DNA of 64,000 nt. Source: Benincasa hispida (taxonomy: Eukaryota; Streptophyta; Magnoliopsida; Cucurbitales; Cucurbitaceae). The notes below the pieces were generated by a model. It saw only the letters and a program-made list of their open reading frames with translations, did no database searches and was not told the origin of the DNA. Position 1 is the first letter of the stretch. Each line of letters opens with the position of its first letter. Positions 33,894 through 44,569 of the stretch are shown here, piece after piece. The translations under genes were made by a program, and so were the position numbers. The DNA lies in assembly GCF_009727055.1 (NCBI RefSeq), contig NW_024064458.1, forward strand, positions 672,283-736,282, given 5' to 3'.

Positions 33894-35400
33894 TATTGGG
33901 ATTGGTTTCCTAATTCTCCCAAAGTCTCGTAGTTTATAAACTGTACACATTATTATGAACAAAATAAGAGTTATTTTATTTGGCATTTACTCATATCTAA
34001 TAAACAAAATCCATGGTTATTGTATGAAAAATTAAGCATGTATATGAGATATACAAGTAGATCATGCCTTAAGTGATAACCTAAGGATTAAGGAGGGATA
34101 CCTGATCCTGGTGACACTACGAATACGGTCTGCTTTGTAGAAGTTTGCAAATGTTGTGAACTACTATAGATGGTTGTTCCTGACCATTCATGTGGAGACA
34201 TACAAGCGGGGGTATCCTATATAAAGAGTTTGTATAAGATGGACCACGAGATGATTAGTCTCTTATATAACGCCGTTGATACTTGAGACTTACATCTCAC
34301 CTAAACGACCATAGACGACATGACCTCAATCCTGAGTGTTTTGGAAACTGCTTTTGAGGGAGGTCCTTTAATTAGTATGGGTGAGAGTGGCCGGATTGCC
34401 AACTCAACATGACTATCTTTTTTGGAATTTGCCTGATGCCTTAACTGATAACCTAAGGATTAAGGAGGGATACCTGATTTTGGTGACACTACGAATACGG
34501 TCTGCTTTGTAGAAGTTTGCAAGTGTTGTGAACTACTATAGATGGTTGTTTCTGACCATTCATGTGGAGACATACAAGCGGGGGTATCCTATATAAAGAG
34601 TTTGTATAAGACGGACCACAAGATGATTAGTCTCCTTATATAACGCCGTTGATACTTGAGACTTACATCTCACCTAAACGACCATAGATGACATGACCTC
34701 AATCCTGAGTGTTTTGGAAATTGCTTTTGAGGGAGGTCATTTAATTAGTATGGGTGAGAGTGGCCGGATTGCCAACTCAACATGACTATCTTTTTTGGAA
34801 TTTGCCTAATCTAGGAGCTGGGAACTCAGTTACACAAGATGGAATTCACTCTTTCCTCGAAGTAGGGGTAAGTGACAGATTGCTCCCTTAAGGGTCGATT
34901 CCGGGTCTTAAACATAATGGCCATAACGGTTATTGGCCCAACTATACTTACGAGTGATCAGTGAAGGGTTATCGCATTGTTGATTGGATGATATGGACAA
35001 TAAATATATTTGTAGTAAGGAGAGTGCAGTTGTCGGTTTTTAGTGGAGTGCCTGGCAGTTAACGTATGGTGGATCTCGTGACTAAAGAGTTTAGTCAGTT
35101 ATTCACGTACCATTGGAGCTTCAAGCTACAGGTCCATAAGGTCCCCTTGGTAGCTCAATGGATTCAAGTTGAGAATTAGTTCTTGGTGTTGATTTGAAAT
35201 GCTCAAATTGACAAGAGGAAATTCGGTTATATATGATATGGTCGATGTGATGTATGAGATATATCAAGTGAAGGATTAATGTAAATGTGATTTACATTAA
35301 GTATCATGAAATAGAAAAAGAACTATGGTTTATATGTTTCATGAGATGAAATATTAAAATAGGTTATAAATATAATATGGTAAGTTAGTTATCATATATC
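33894..35400 (+). mobile_element. 5' LTR of Copia element 5, 3' part deleted
   Basis: It starts TATTGGGATTGGTTTCC, a decayed TGTTGGGATTAGTGTCC as in the partner LTR at 38321. It is collinear with the partner up to 'GTTAGTTATCATAT' near 35395 and then jumps directly into protease/pre-integrase coding sequence. The LTR 3' part, primer site, leader and gag are therefore missing. It also contains a 372-bp tandem duplication absent from the partner. Confidence 0.82.
34064..34807 (+). repeat. 372-bp tandem duplication within Copia LTR
   Basis: Copy 1 (34064-34435) and copy 2 (34436-34807) start with ATGCCTTAA(G/C)TGATAACC and differ at only about ten positions, mostly C/T or G/A transitions. The partner LTR at 38.5-38.9 kb has a single copy. 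The duplication is therefore younger than the element's insertion. Confidence 0.92.
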
Positions 35401-36235
35401 GTCTTCTTTTCTGAGAGTAAATTGTTTATTCTGAAGAATGGTAGGGAGATTGATTTTAGTTCATTGGAAAATAACTTGTATGTACTAACGCCATTAGTCA
35501 TAAAAGCCTTGCTTAATACTGAAATGTTCAGTACAATGACAACTGCAAAAAGACCAAAGGTTTCTCCTAAGAAAAACGCCCATCTTTGGCATCCAAGGTT
35601 TGGTCACATCAACTTCAATAGAATTGAGAAGTTGGTGAAATGTGGACTTCTAAAGAGTTTAGAAGAAAACTTCTTGTTGGTGTGTGAATCATGCCTTAAA
35701 GGCAAGATGACCAAACAACCTAGAGCCGAGGAAACCTTGGAGCTTATACATTCAGGCCTCTATGGTCCGATGAGTGTTAGAGCTCGAGGTGGGTATGGAT
35801 AAATATCTCTTTAATAGATCATTATTCAAAATACAGGTATCTATACCTAATGCAACATAAATATGAATCCCTTGAAAGTTCAAGGAGTATAAGGCTGACG
35901 TTGAAAACTTGTTAGGTAAGAAGATAAAAAGCCTACGATCTGCTCGTGGTGGAGAGCATATGGACCTCAAATTCTAGAACTATATGACAGAACATGGAAT
36001 AACATCCCAACTCTTGGCCCCAGGTACATCTCAATAGAATGGTGTATCAGAAAGGAGAAACGGAACCTTGTTGGACATGGTTCGGTCTATGATGAGTTAT
36101 GTTCATCTTTCAGACTCATTTTGGGGATTTGCAGTGGAGACTGCTTGATACATTTTGAACAACATTTCCTCGAAAAGTATTTCTTAAATACCTTTTGAGT
36201 TGTGGAAAGGTCAAAAAGGTAGTTTACGTCATTTA
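35401..36235 (+). pseudogene. Copia GAG-pre-integrase and integrase, element 5, catalytic residues lost
   Basis: The first frame (35422-35802) contains 'LWHPRFGHIN' and the zinc-binding CESC. The first catalytic Asp of integrase is replaced by Gly (HSGLYGP), and the second lies in 'LRSARGGEH' with Ala for Asp. The Glu region (NGVSERRNGTLLDM) is preserved, but stops and frameshifts occur near 35801, 36030 and 36150. Upstream protease and gag are deleted. Two of three catalytic residues are gone, so it has been inactive for a long time. Confidence 0.87.
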
Positions 36236-38208
36236 TAGAGTTGGGGATGTTCGGCCCACTTGCCAGTGGCTAACCCAAAGAAGTTAGAACCGCGTTCGAA
36301 AGTTTGCCTCTTTGTAGGCTACCCCAACGAAACGTGGGGTGGATACTTCTATGATCCAAGTGAGAATAGGGTGTTTGTGTTGACAAACGCTATCTTCTTG
36401 GAAGAAGACCACATCAGGGATCATAAACCACCAAGCAAGCTTGTTTTACATGAGATTTCTAGTGAGACTCCTGAGAATTCAACAAGAGGTTTTGAACGAT
36501 CGATAGATCAACAAGAGTTGTTGATATCGGTTCATCTAGTCAACCATCTCAAGAGTTGAGTCTGCCTCGACGTAGTGGGAGGGTTGTGAATACACCAGAA
36601 TGCTACATGGGTTTGACTAAATCCCAAAACATCATTTCTGATGATGGGGTCGAGGATCCATTGTCTTATAAGCAAGCAATGGAGGATGTTGACAAAGTTG
36701 GATGGATTAAAGCCATGAACCAAGAAATGGAGTCTATGTACTTCAATTCCGTCTGGGAACTTGTGGATCTACCTGATGGGGTACCTATAGGGTGTAAACG
36801 GATCTACAAAAGAAAATGCATTGCAGATGGAAAGGTGCAGACCTTTAAAGCTAGACTCGTGGCAAAGTGTTATTCCCAGGTTGAGGGAGTGGACAATGAG
36901 GATACTTTCTCAACTATTATCATGTTGAATTCTATCAGGATACTTCTGTCCATAGCCACAATTTTTTATTATGAGATATGGCAAATGGACGTCAAGACTT
37001 CCTTTCTGAATGGTCATCTTGAGGAGACCATCTACATGGCTCAAGTAGAGGGGTTCATTATCCTAGATCAAGAGCAAAGAGTTTGCAAGCTTAATAGGTC
37101 CATTTATGGGTTGAAACAAGCATCTAGATCGTGGAACATTAGATTTGACAGTGCGATCAAATCGTTTGGCTTTGATCAAAATGTTGATGAGTTTTGTGTT
37201 TACAAGAAAATCATCTACAGCTCAGTAGCTTTCCTGGTACTGTGTTTGGATGATATCCTACTCATTGGGAATGATATAGGTTTTCTGAGTGACATTAAGA
37301 AGTGGCTAACCGCCCAAATCCAAATGAAAGATTTGGGAGAGGTGCATTATGTTCTAGGGATCTAGATCATTTGAGATCGTAAGAACAAAATGTTAGCCTT
37401 GTCTCAGGTATCGTACATTGATCAAATGTTGATCAGGTGCAGAACTCCAAGAGGGGTTTATTACCCTTCAGGCATGGAATTGTTTTGTCTAAGGATAAAT
37501 GTCCTAAGACACCTCAAAAGGTTGAGGAGATGAGACAGATTCCCTATGCTTCGGCTGTTGAAAGCTTAATGTATGCAATGTTATGTACTAGACCTGACAT
37601 TTGCTATGCAGTAGGGATTGTCAGTCATTATCAGTCCAATCTAGGATTAGATCACTGAACGATGGTCAAAACGATCCTTAAGTATCTTCGAAGAATGAGG
37701 CACTATAAGCTCGTGTATGGAGATAAAAATTTGATCCTTACAGGATACATAGACTCTAACTTTTAAATTGAAACAGATTCCCGGAAATGGACATCAGGGT
37801 TAATGTTCACTATGAATGGAGGGGTTGTAATTTGGCGAAGCATCAAGCAAGGATGCATCACGGACTCCACTATGGAAGTGAATACGTAGCTGCTAAAGAG
37901 GTTGTTTGGCTTACGAAGTTCCTTACAGATTTGGAAGTTGTTCCAAATATGTCTTTGCCGATCACTCTCTATTGTGATAAAGCGGGGCTATGGAAAATTC
38001 AATTGAACCTCAGAGTCATCATAGAGGCAATCATATCGAACAGAAATATCATTTGATTATTGAGATTATGCATCGTGGTGATGTGATAGTCATGAAGATC
38101 GCATCAGAGCACAACGTTCCTGATCTGTTTACAAAGGTTCTCACGGCTAAAGTGTTCGAGGGTCATATGGAGAGTCTGGGTCTATGGAACATACAACAAC
38201 TTGTATAG
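36236..38208 (+). pseudogene. Copia reverse transcriptase and RNase H, element 5
   Basis: A linker frame (36260-36559; CLFVGYPNETWGGYFYDP) follows integrase. Reverse transcriptase occupies 36556-37365: 'KARLVAKCYSQVEGVD', 'MDVKTSFLNGHLEETIYM', 'GLKQASRSWN' and 'CLDDILLIGND'. The catalytic Asp residues are present, but the usual Tyr-Val before the DD pair is Cys-Leu. A TAG at 37363-37365 ends the frame. RNase H continues in broken frames (RPDICYAVGIVS; DSRKWTSG; STMEVN) and ends FTKVLTAKVFEGHMESLGL before 38208. This is the only RT in the window. It lacks gag and protease, so it was not a functional helper. Confidence 0.9.
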
Positions 38209-38320
38209 GGCAAGTGGGAGATGATACTGGGGTATAGAGTATGCCCTAGTTTATTGTATATTGTATTGTTTTTCATGCATTGTACATTAGTCTCCTGAGG
38301 CATTAGGACAAGTAGGAGAT
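38206..38320 (+). promoter_or_regulatory. Polypurine tracts and inverted repeat, element 5
   Basis: Two purine boxes occur: CAAGTGGGAG at 38211-38220 just after RNase H, and CAAGTAGGAGAT at 38309-38320 next to the LTR. The first is enclosed by 7-bp inverted arms TAGGGCA (38206-38212) and TGCCCTA (38242-38248). The same arms surround the box in gag-only element 3. The distal box is the plus-strand primer position; a role for the hairpin is inference. Confidence 0.65.
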
Positions 38321-40339
38321 TTTTGGGATTAGTGTCCTAATTCTCCTGGAGTCTCGTGGTTTTCAAACTTTGTACATATTGTTATTAATGAAATAAGAGT
38401 TATTTTATTTTCATTTACTCATATCCAATAAACCAAGATCCGTTGTTATTGTATGTAAACTTAAGCATGTATATGGGATATACAAGTAGATCATGCCTTA
38501 AGTAATAACCTAAATGGTCTGTAGTATGAGAATAAAGGAGGGATACCTTATCCTTGTAACACTACGGATACAACCTGCTTTGTAGATAGTTACAAGTGTT
38601 GTGACGTGCTATAAATGGTCTGATCTTGACCATTCATGTGGAGACATGCAAGCAGGGGTGTCCTATACAAAGAGTTTGTATAAGACCAGACCACGAAATG
38701 ATTAGTCCCTTTATATAACGTTGTTGATAATTGAGACTTACATCTCATTTAAATTACCATAGGTGACATGATGTTAATCCTAAGTGTTTTGGGAACTCCT
38801 GCCTATGAAGGCGGTCCTTTGATTAGTGTGGGTGAGAGTGGCCAGATTGCCAACTCAACAAGCCTACCTTTTTAGGAATTTGTCTAATTAGAGAGCTGAG
38901 AACTCAGTTACACAAGACGAAATCCACTCTTTCCCTAAAGCAGGGGTAAGTAGATAGATTGCTCCCTTAAGGGCTGATTTCGAGTGTTGAACATAGTGGC
39001 CACATCCTCTCTTTGGAAGAGAAGATCCAGTCATAGTAAGACTATGACTTATTATTCATTAGAGGAATTAGTGGTACTTAAGATGTTAGATGTAATTATA
39101 GGGGCAAAATTGTAAATTGGCCTAGAGTACTTACGATCGATTTGTGAAGGGTTATTGCACTATTGATTGGTTGATTTGGACATAAAAATATATCTGTAGT
39201 GAGAAGAGTGCAACTGTCGTCTTTAGTGAAGTACCCGACAGTTAAGGGATGGTGGACCCCGTGACTAAAGAGTTTAGTCAATTATTCACGTACCGTTGGA
39301 GCTTCAAGCTACAGGTCCATAATGTCCCCTTAGTAGCTTAATGGATTCAAGTTGAGAATCAGATTTTGGGGTTCATTATTGTTTAAATTAACAAGGGAAA
39401 ATTCAATTATATATTATATAATTGGTATGATGTATGAGATACATCAAATAGATGAATTAATGTAAATATGATTTACATTAAGTACCATAAAATTGAAAAA
39501 GAACTATGGTTTGTATGTTTCATGAGATGAAATATTAAAACTATAGGTTATAAATATAATATGGTAAGTTGGTTATCATATTTATATATAATATATTAAT
39601 TATATAATAATTAATTTTTTTCACAAATAACCGATTGAGTGGGAGGTTATTGGAAGTTTATGGTAACCGTGAGATAAAAGGAAAATTCTTTTCCTAAATT
39701 TAAAAGTTGCCTCATTAAAAAAGTTCTCACAGAGACAAGCTATCAAGTGAAAGAGTTTCACTAAGTGATAGCGTTGACAGAGACTAAACAATTGTGTAGA
39801 GTTGACTATACAATAGTCATTCAACTGATCGTTGCTACATGATCGACTGGCTAAGTCTATACGATAGGTTGCCATTTACTAAACAATCGAGCACATCGTC
39901 TAAACGATAAACTGTGTTCTTATCTCCCACTAGCTCGATCGTCTACTCGATTGTAAACCTCTAGTCTCTTCCTCAAGCCAAGATCATACAAAGCCCACAA
40001 CTCTTAGATTCGCACACCGAGAATTCCAAGGTAACACTTGTTGTAGTGTCTTACTCAGTTCGTGAATCGAGTTGGACTTGATTGGGTTCGAGGAGCATCC
40101 GTCCGTTCATTATGTTAAGGTTTGTTGGTTGTATCGGTTGTTGTGTTCAAGTGCTGTTCTTGGATGCTTGAAGACTGGGCGAGGGATTCTTGAAGAATGG
40201 TTCTTCAAAGGTATGGATCTTCCATCCCTTGTATCATCATTTAGCATGCTGTAATTTATATTTATGCATGACCTGTAATTTCTATTTGGAACGATCTCTT
40301 CCGCTGCTCATGGAAATCCTCATGTTTAGATTTCCTTCA
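38321..40339 (+). mobile_element. 3' LTR of Copia element 5
   Basis: It starts TTTTGGGATTAGTGTCC (TG lost to TT), adjacent to the polypurine tract, and ends TTCCTTCA at 40339; 2019 bp. It is the best full-length example of this LTR type here and the reference for the fragments at 3804, 33894 and 49.8 kb. Near 39770-39960 it has a cluster of decayed TAAACGATCG motifs. A short frame near 40.1 kb is not supported as a gene. Confidence 0.83.
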
Positions 40340-41249
40340 AGACTGATAGCTGCATTCTTCGCACTATAGATATATTTATGTGTCTACTGATATAATCAAT
40401 CAACAATAAGTCGACCCTTCATGAATTGTTCATAACTATAGTTCGGTCAAATTATCGTTTTACCCCTATAGTTACATCTAGCGACTTAAGTATCATTAAT
40501 CCCTCTAATGAACAGACAATTTATAGTCCAACTATAAACCAACCCCTCTCAGGCGAGTGAAAGGGTGGGTTTTCATTGTTCAAGACCAGAAATCAGCTAT
40601 TAAGTGAGTAATTCATCTAGTTTCCTTAAACATAGAAGAAGTGAATTCCATTTTATATAGTTGTGTTCCCAGCTCCCCACTCAGAAAAATCCCCAAAATG
40701 ATAGGCCTATTGAGTTGGTGAAACTGGCCACTCTCACACATACAAATTAAAGGATTATCCTCATAGACAGAAGTTCACGACCCACTCAGGATTAAGGTCA
40801 AGTCACCTGTGGCCATCTTGGTGAAATGTTAGTCTCTTCAAGTAACGACGTTATAAAGAAAAACCAATCATTACGCAGTCCGGTCTTATACAAACTCCTT
40901 ATACAGGATATCTCTACTCACATGTCTCCACATGAACGATATGGATCACATCATTCGTGATTCTTACAACTCTTATAACACTTACAAAGTTGGCGGTATC
41001 CGCAGTGTCAGTAGGACAAGGCAACTAACCTTATCTATATACTACAGACTGTTTAGGCTATTACTTGAACGTGATCCTTGTATGTCTACCACATATCGTT
41101 CAAGCTACATTAATAACCTTGGATCACAGTTTAGCAGATTGAGTTAATACAATCTAAATGTTGAATAAAATACTTTTATTTTATTAAAAAATATTTTTTA
41201 TTTACAAATTACAAACTACAAGATTCACAAGAGAACACTAAATCCAACA
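40340..41249 (-). mobile_element. Copia LTR fragment, minus strand
   Basis: Inverted relative to the LTR it adjoins. On the minus strand it starts TGTTGGATTTAGTGTTCTC at 41249 and covers the 5' and central parts, ending near the 'CAGC..TCTTCGCACTATAG' block at 40345-40370. The 3' part is missing. The head-to-head abutment of two LTRs with no spacer marks a rearrangement or truncated insertion. Confidence 0.78.
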
Positions 41250-42322
41250 TCAAATTCATTTATTACTTTATTAAATCATGCAATGGTTGAATGGAACTTG
41301 TGAGAATGAGATATCTACGTCTAAAAACTATGATCCAGCTTATTATTGTTAAATAGTAAACTTTTCTCATGCAATCTTAGTTGATGACTAACTTCTTGAA
41401 GCCAAAGTAAGACACATGGCATTATGATTTGTCGTAATCAAATTTCACTATGAACTTAACTATTCATATGAAAGATTAGATAATGATTCAATACTATAGA
41501 TCTGATAAACATGCAATCTCTCAACTGAACATTCAATCCAATATACATCTATGATCAATCGATGTAATAAAGCACAATAATATTTGAAAGACATTCAACA
41601 CAACTTTCCATAAAGTTTCAGTGCATCAATTCAATTTCATAATAAAATTCATCAATACCCTAGAACTAAGAAGTCTAGTCACTCATGATTGTCAAATACA
41701 TACCTTCATACAAATTCAATAAAATGAAAAAGTAAAAATAGTAAAAGAATAAGAAAACTCTACTATTGCAGTGTTCCCCGATCCTTGGATTTCATCAATC
41801 TTGCCTCGACCAACACCTCATAATCTCGAATGGTCTCCAAATTAATTCTCTCATACTCTCTAATTTTGTAGCTTCCTTACACTTTTAGGGCTCTAATTTT
41901 CTCTTTAATTTTGTTTGGAGGCTACTGAAAAACTCTAGAATTTATAGAGGAAAATTTTCAAAATTGCAAAATTCTTGAAAAAAAGGAAAGTTGACATCAC
42001 AGCACTCTAGGATAGCATCATGGCGCTGTCTGTTTCTGGCCCCCCGCATGCATCCCTTGTCGTAATGTCGTGCTATGCTTCGATAAGGTGCAACGAAACT
42101 CATATAGATCCATGATGGTTGTTTGCACTACGACATTATATAGTGGGTGTGAAAATTCTCCTTTCGGGAAAAAGCTCAAAGTGCAGCACCGACATTGCCC
42201 TTTTTTAAAGTTCTTCTTGTTTTTCTTCCATTTTCTTGTAGATTTAGCTTGGTTTGGTTCTTTTAGACTTCAAACACTCATTTCCATGATAATTCTTGGA
42301 AATCACTAGCAAACACATTAAA
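41250..42322. other. Unassigned region, possible element debris
   Basis: No coding region, TIR or LTR end was recognised. At 42000-42130 a locally GC-richer stretch repeats a phrase about a 'TGTCGTGCTATGCTTCG' / 'TTGCACTACGAC' motif, reminiscent of LTR U3 repeats, but it could not be placed in a family. Confidence 0.4.
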
Positions 42323-43577
42323 TCTGTACTATATTAAAAAAAGGGTAAGTAGGAGAATTTTCATCTTCCTATTTTGCCATTGGTTTTTAAATATATTCCT
42401 ATTATACCCTCATTTGTAGTTCGTATAACATCTTCTCTTTACATGAATGATACTCTTTACCTAAAACACCTCTCTACAAATGAGACAACTTATCAAACAC
42501 CTTTCTATATGAAAGGACGATTTATCTTTTTCTTCTATGCAATTTACTGCTTCTACAAAAAAAGTAACCATCATCCTACCTTTGTTTTTCTACATTTATT
42601 TTCTTTGTAGGAAATTTTGATATTCTTCTTTTCATTTATTTATTTTTGTTTGTGAACAATATGCTCTTCTTCTTCTTTTTTGTTGTTGTTTTATTTATTT
42701 ATTTATTATTGTATATGTTTTTTCCCTACATTTTTCCCACTATCTCGCAACAATCATTATCAAACAAAAAAAAAAATGAAAGTCCTTTTGTATTTACTTC
42801 AATTCATCACTTATGAATTCAACATTTTTTTGGAAAATTTTGAATTATTTTTAATTTGGATTTGTCACACCCTGCCCCAAACCACCCTCTTAGCTTAGGA
42901 AGGGTGTGACTGCAGCAGTTATCAACCCTTTTGGTTGACACTTACTGCCTAATAACTCTTGCAGAATAACTCTGATACTAATAACTCATATACAGCGGAA
43001 TGTCTTTAAGCCAAAAATTTATTAATTCAGAAACATAACATGTTTAGAGTAATTACAACACTAGATTCACAAGTCCCAAAGCCCAAAAACCCTAGTCCCT
43101 ATATGAACAACTATAATATGTGTACAATATTTACAGTAACCACCTAAACCGATCGGTTACAATATCTTTATCCTTTAGTAGCAGAGCAGGTGCAGAGCTA
43201 TCTTCTAAGGATTTGACTGCTACCTGGGGGAAAGGAAAACATTTGAAAATAGGGTGAGCTTGTTAGTTCAGTGAGTGACTTAAGAAAGATAATTGATTCT
43301 CATGAAAAAGTCTCAATAGAGGGTTTAAACTGAAATATAAACTTCTACAGTAACTTTGTACTGTAGTATAAATATTTTCCAAGCATAAAACATATAAAGT
43401 TGTTTAAATCATAAAACAGTAAAACTGTTTCTCAGTTGAGAATAACCCTATTGTGGTTAAAAATAATCCCAACACCAACTGCTAGTCAAGAGAGAACCCT
43501 TTTGCTCAATCTCTGACTCTAACTACCTACGTGCACATGGCTATACAAAGTACTATCATACCTTAGGTACTTCTATT

Positions 43578-43726
43578 CAGATACCTTCTCAAATGTCCTT
43601 CAATATCGAGCTGCTAGGATACCTTCTCAAATTTCCTTCGGTATCAAGTTGGTTTGGTACCTTCTCAAACGTCCTTCAATACCAAGTTGATTAGATACCT
43701 TCTCAAATGTCCTTCGGTATCGCGTT
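43578..43726 (-). repeat. GATACC...GGTATC minisatellite in solo LTR B1
   Basis: Four units of about 38 bp with the core GATACCTTCTCAAA.GTCCTTC(A/G)GTATC. Each core is flanked by short inverted arms that could fold. Solo LTR B2 also has four units (62453-62590); the divergent LTR at 31.6 kb has one. Confidence 0.8.
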
Positions 43727-44561
43727 TTAAGTAAAACTAATCATAAATGACTTTTTCTTTAAAGCATGTAAAGTATAACACATATAAAAACATGGCTTTA
43801 AAGATACTAATGCATGCTTGGTATATTTAACACATATAAATTGCTTTTCAACAAACTTCCCACACATGCATGCGTTTAAAACATAACTCATGGTTTGCTT
43901 GGAAATTACTTTGTAAAACTAACTGGCACGAGAATAATCTTCTTTAAAACATGCTTTCTTTAAAATATTGTAAATATTTAGTCAAAGTTTTTAGTCAAAC
44001 ATTTTAGTCACTCACCTCGATCGCTTAGGAACCTTTCTCTCTAAAAGTTCCTTGTTTACCTCGGGCTCCCTTTTTCACCCCTAGAATCCAGATTCAATTT
44101 TCAACTCAGATTACTCATAGTTCTAGGTCTACAAAAATGTTCTAAAATATCTCAGAAAGCTTATCCTAAAATATGGGCTTAGAACTCCTCGTGGTTTGAC
44201 CGGAATCACAAAATCTTCAAGATTGGCCTAAGCTTATCCGACAGCCTGACCCTTCTACCTTCTTCTCAGTTTCCAGCCCAATCCTTTAGAGTGTTTTCTT
44301 CGGCAGCCCTATACTAAAAACTAGACTTTCAGAACTTTCAAATGACTTTAAAATCACTCCAAATGCAGGAGTATATTGGGAGAACTCTCGTCCCAAATTG
44401 ATGTTGTTTTCCAGACTTCACTGTCCACTACGTCCTCTTTGAAGCTCTATGATCAACGCATGGATTTTGCTCTCAATGCAATGTTTACTCAACTTTCCCA
44501 CTCTTTTTAATGTCTTTTTGAATTGTGATTTGAAAAAGAAATCCTTGGCCCTATTTATAGG

Positions 44562-44569
44562 TGTCCAAA
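44562..44569 (-). promoter_or_regulatory. TATA box of solo LTR B1
   Basis: TATAAATA on the minus strand, followed downstream by the GGCCAAGG block shared with A1, A2 and B2. Confidence 0.62.
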
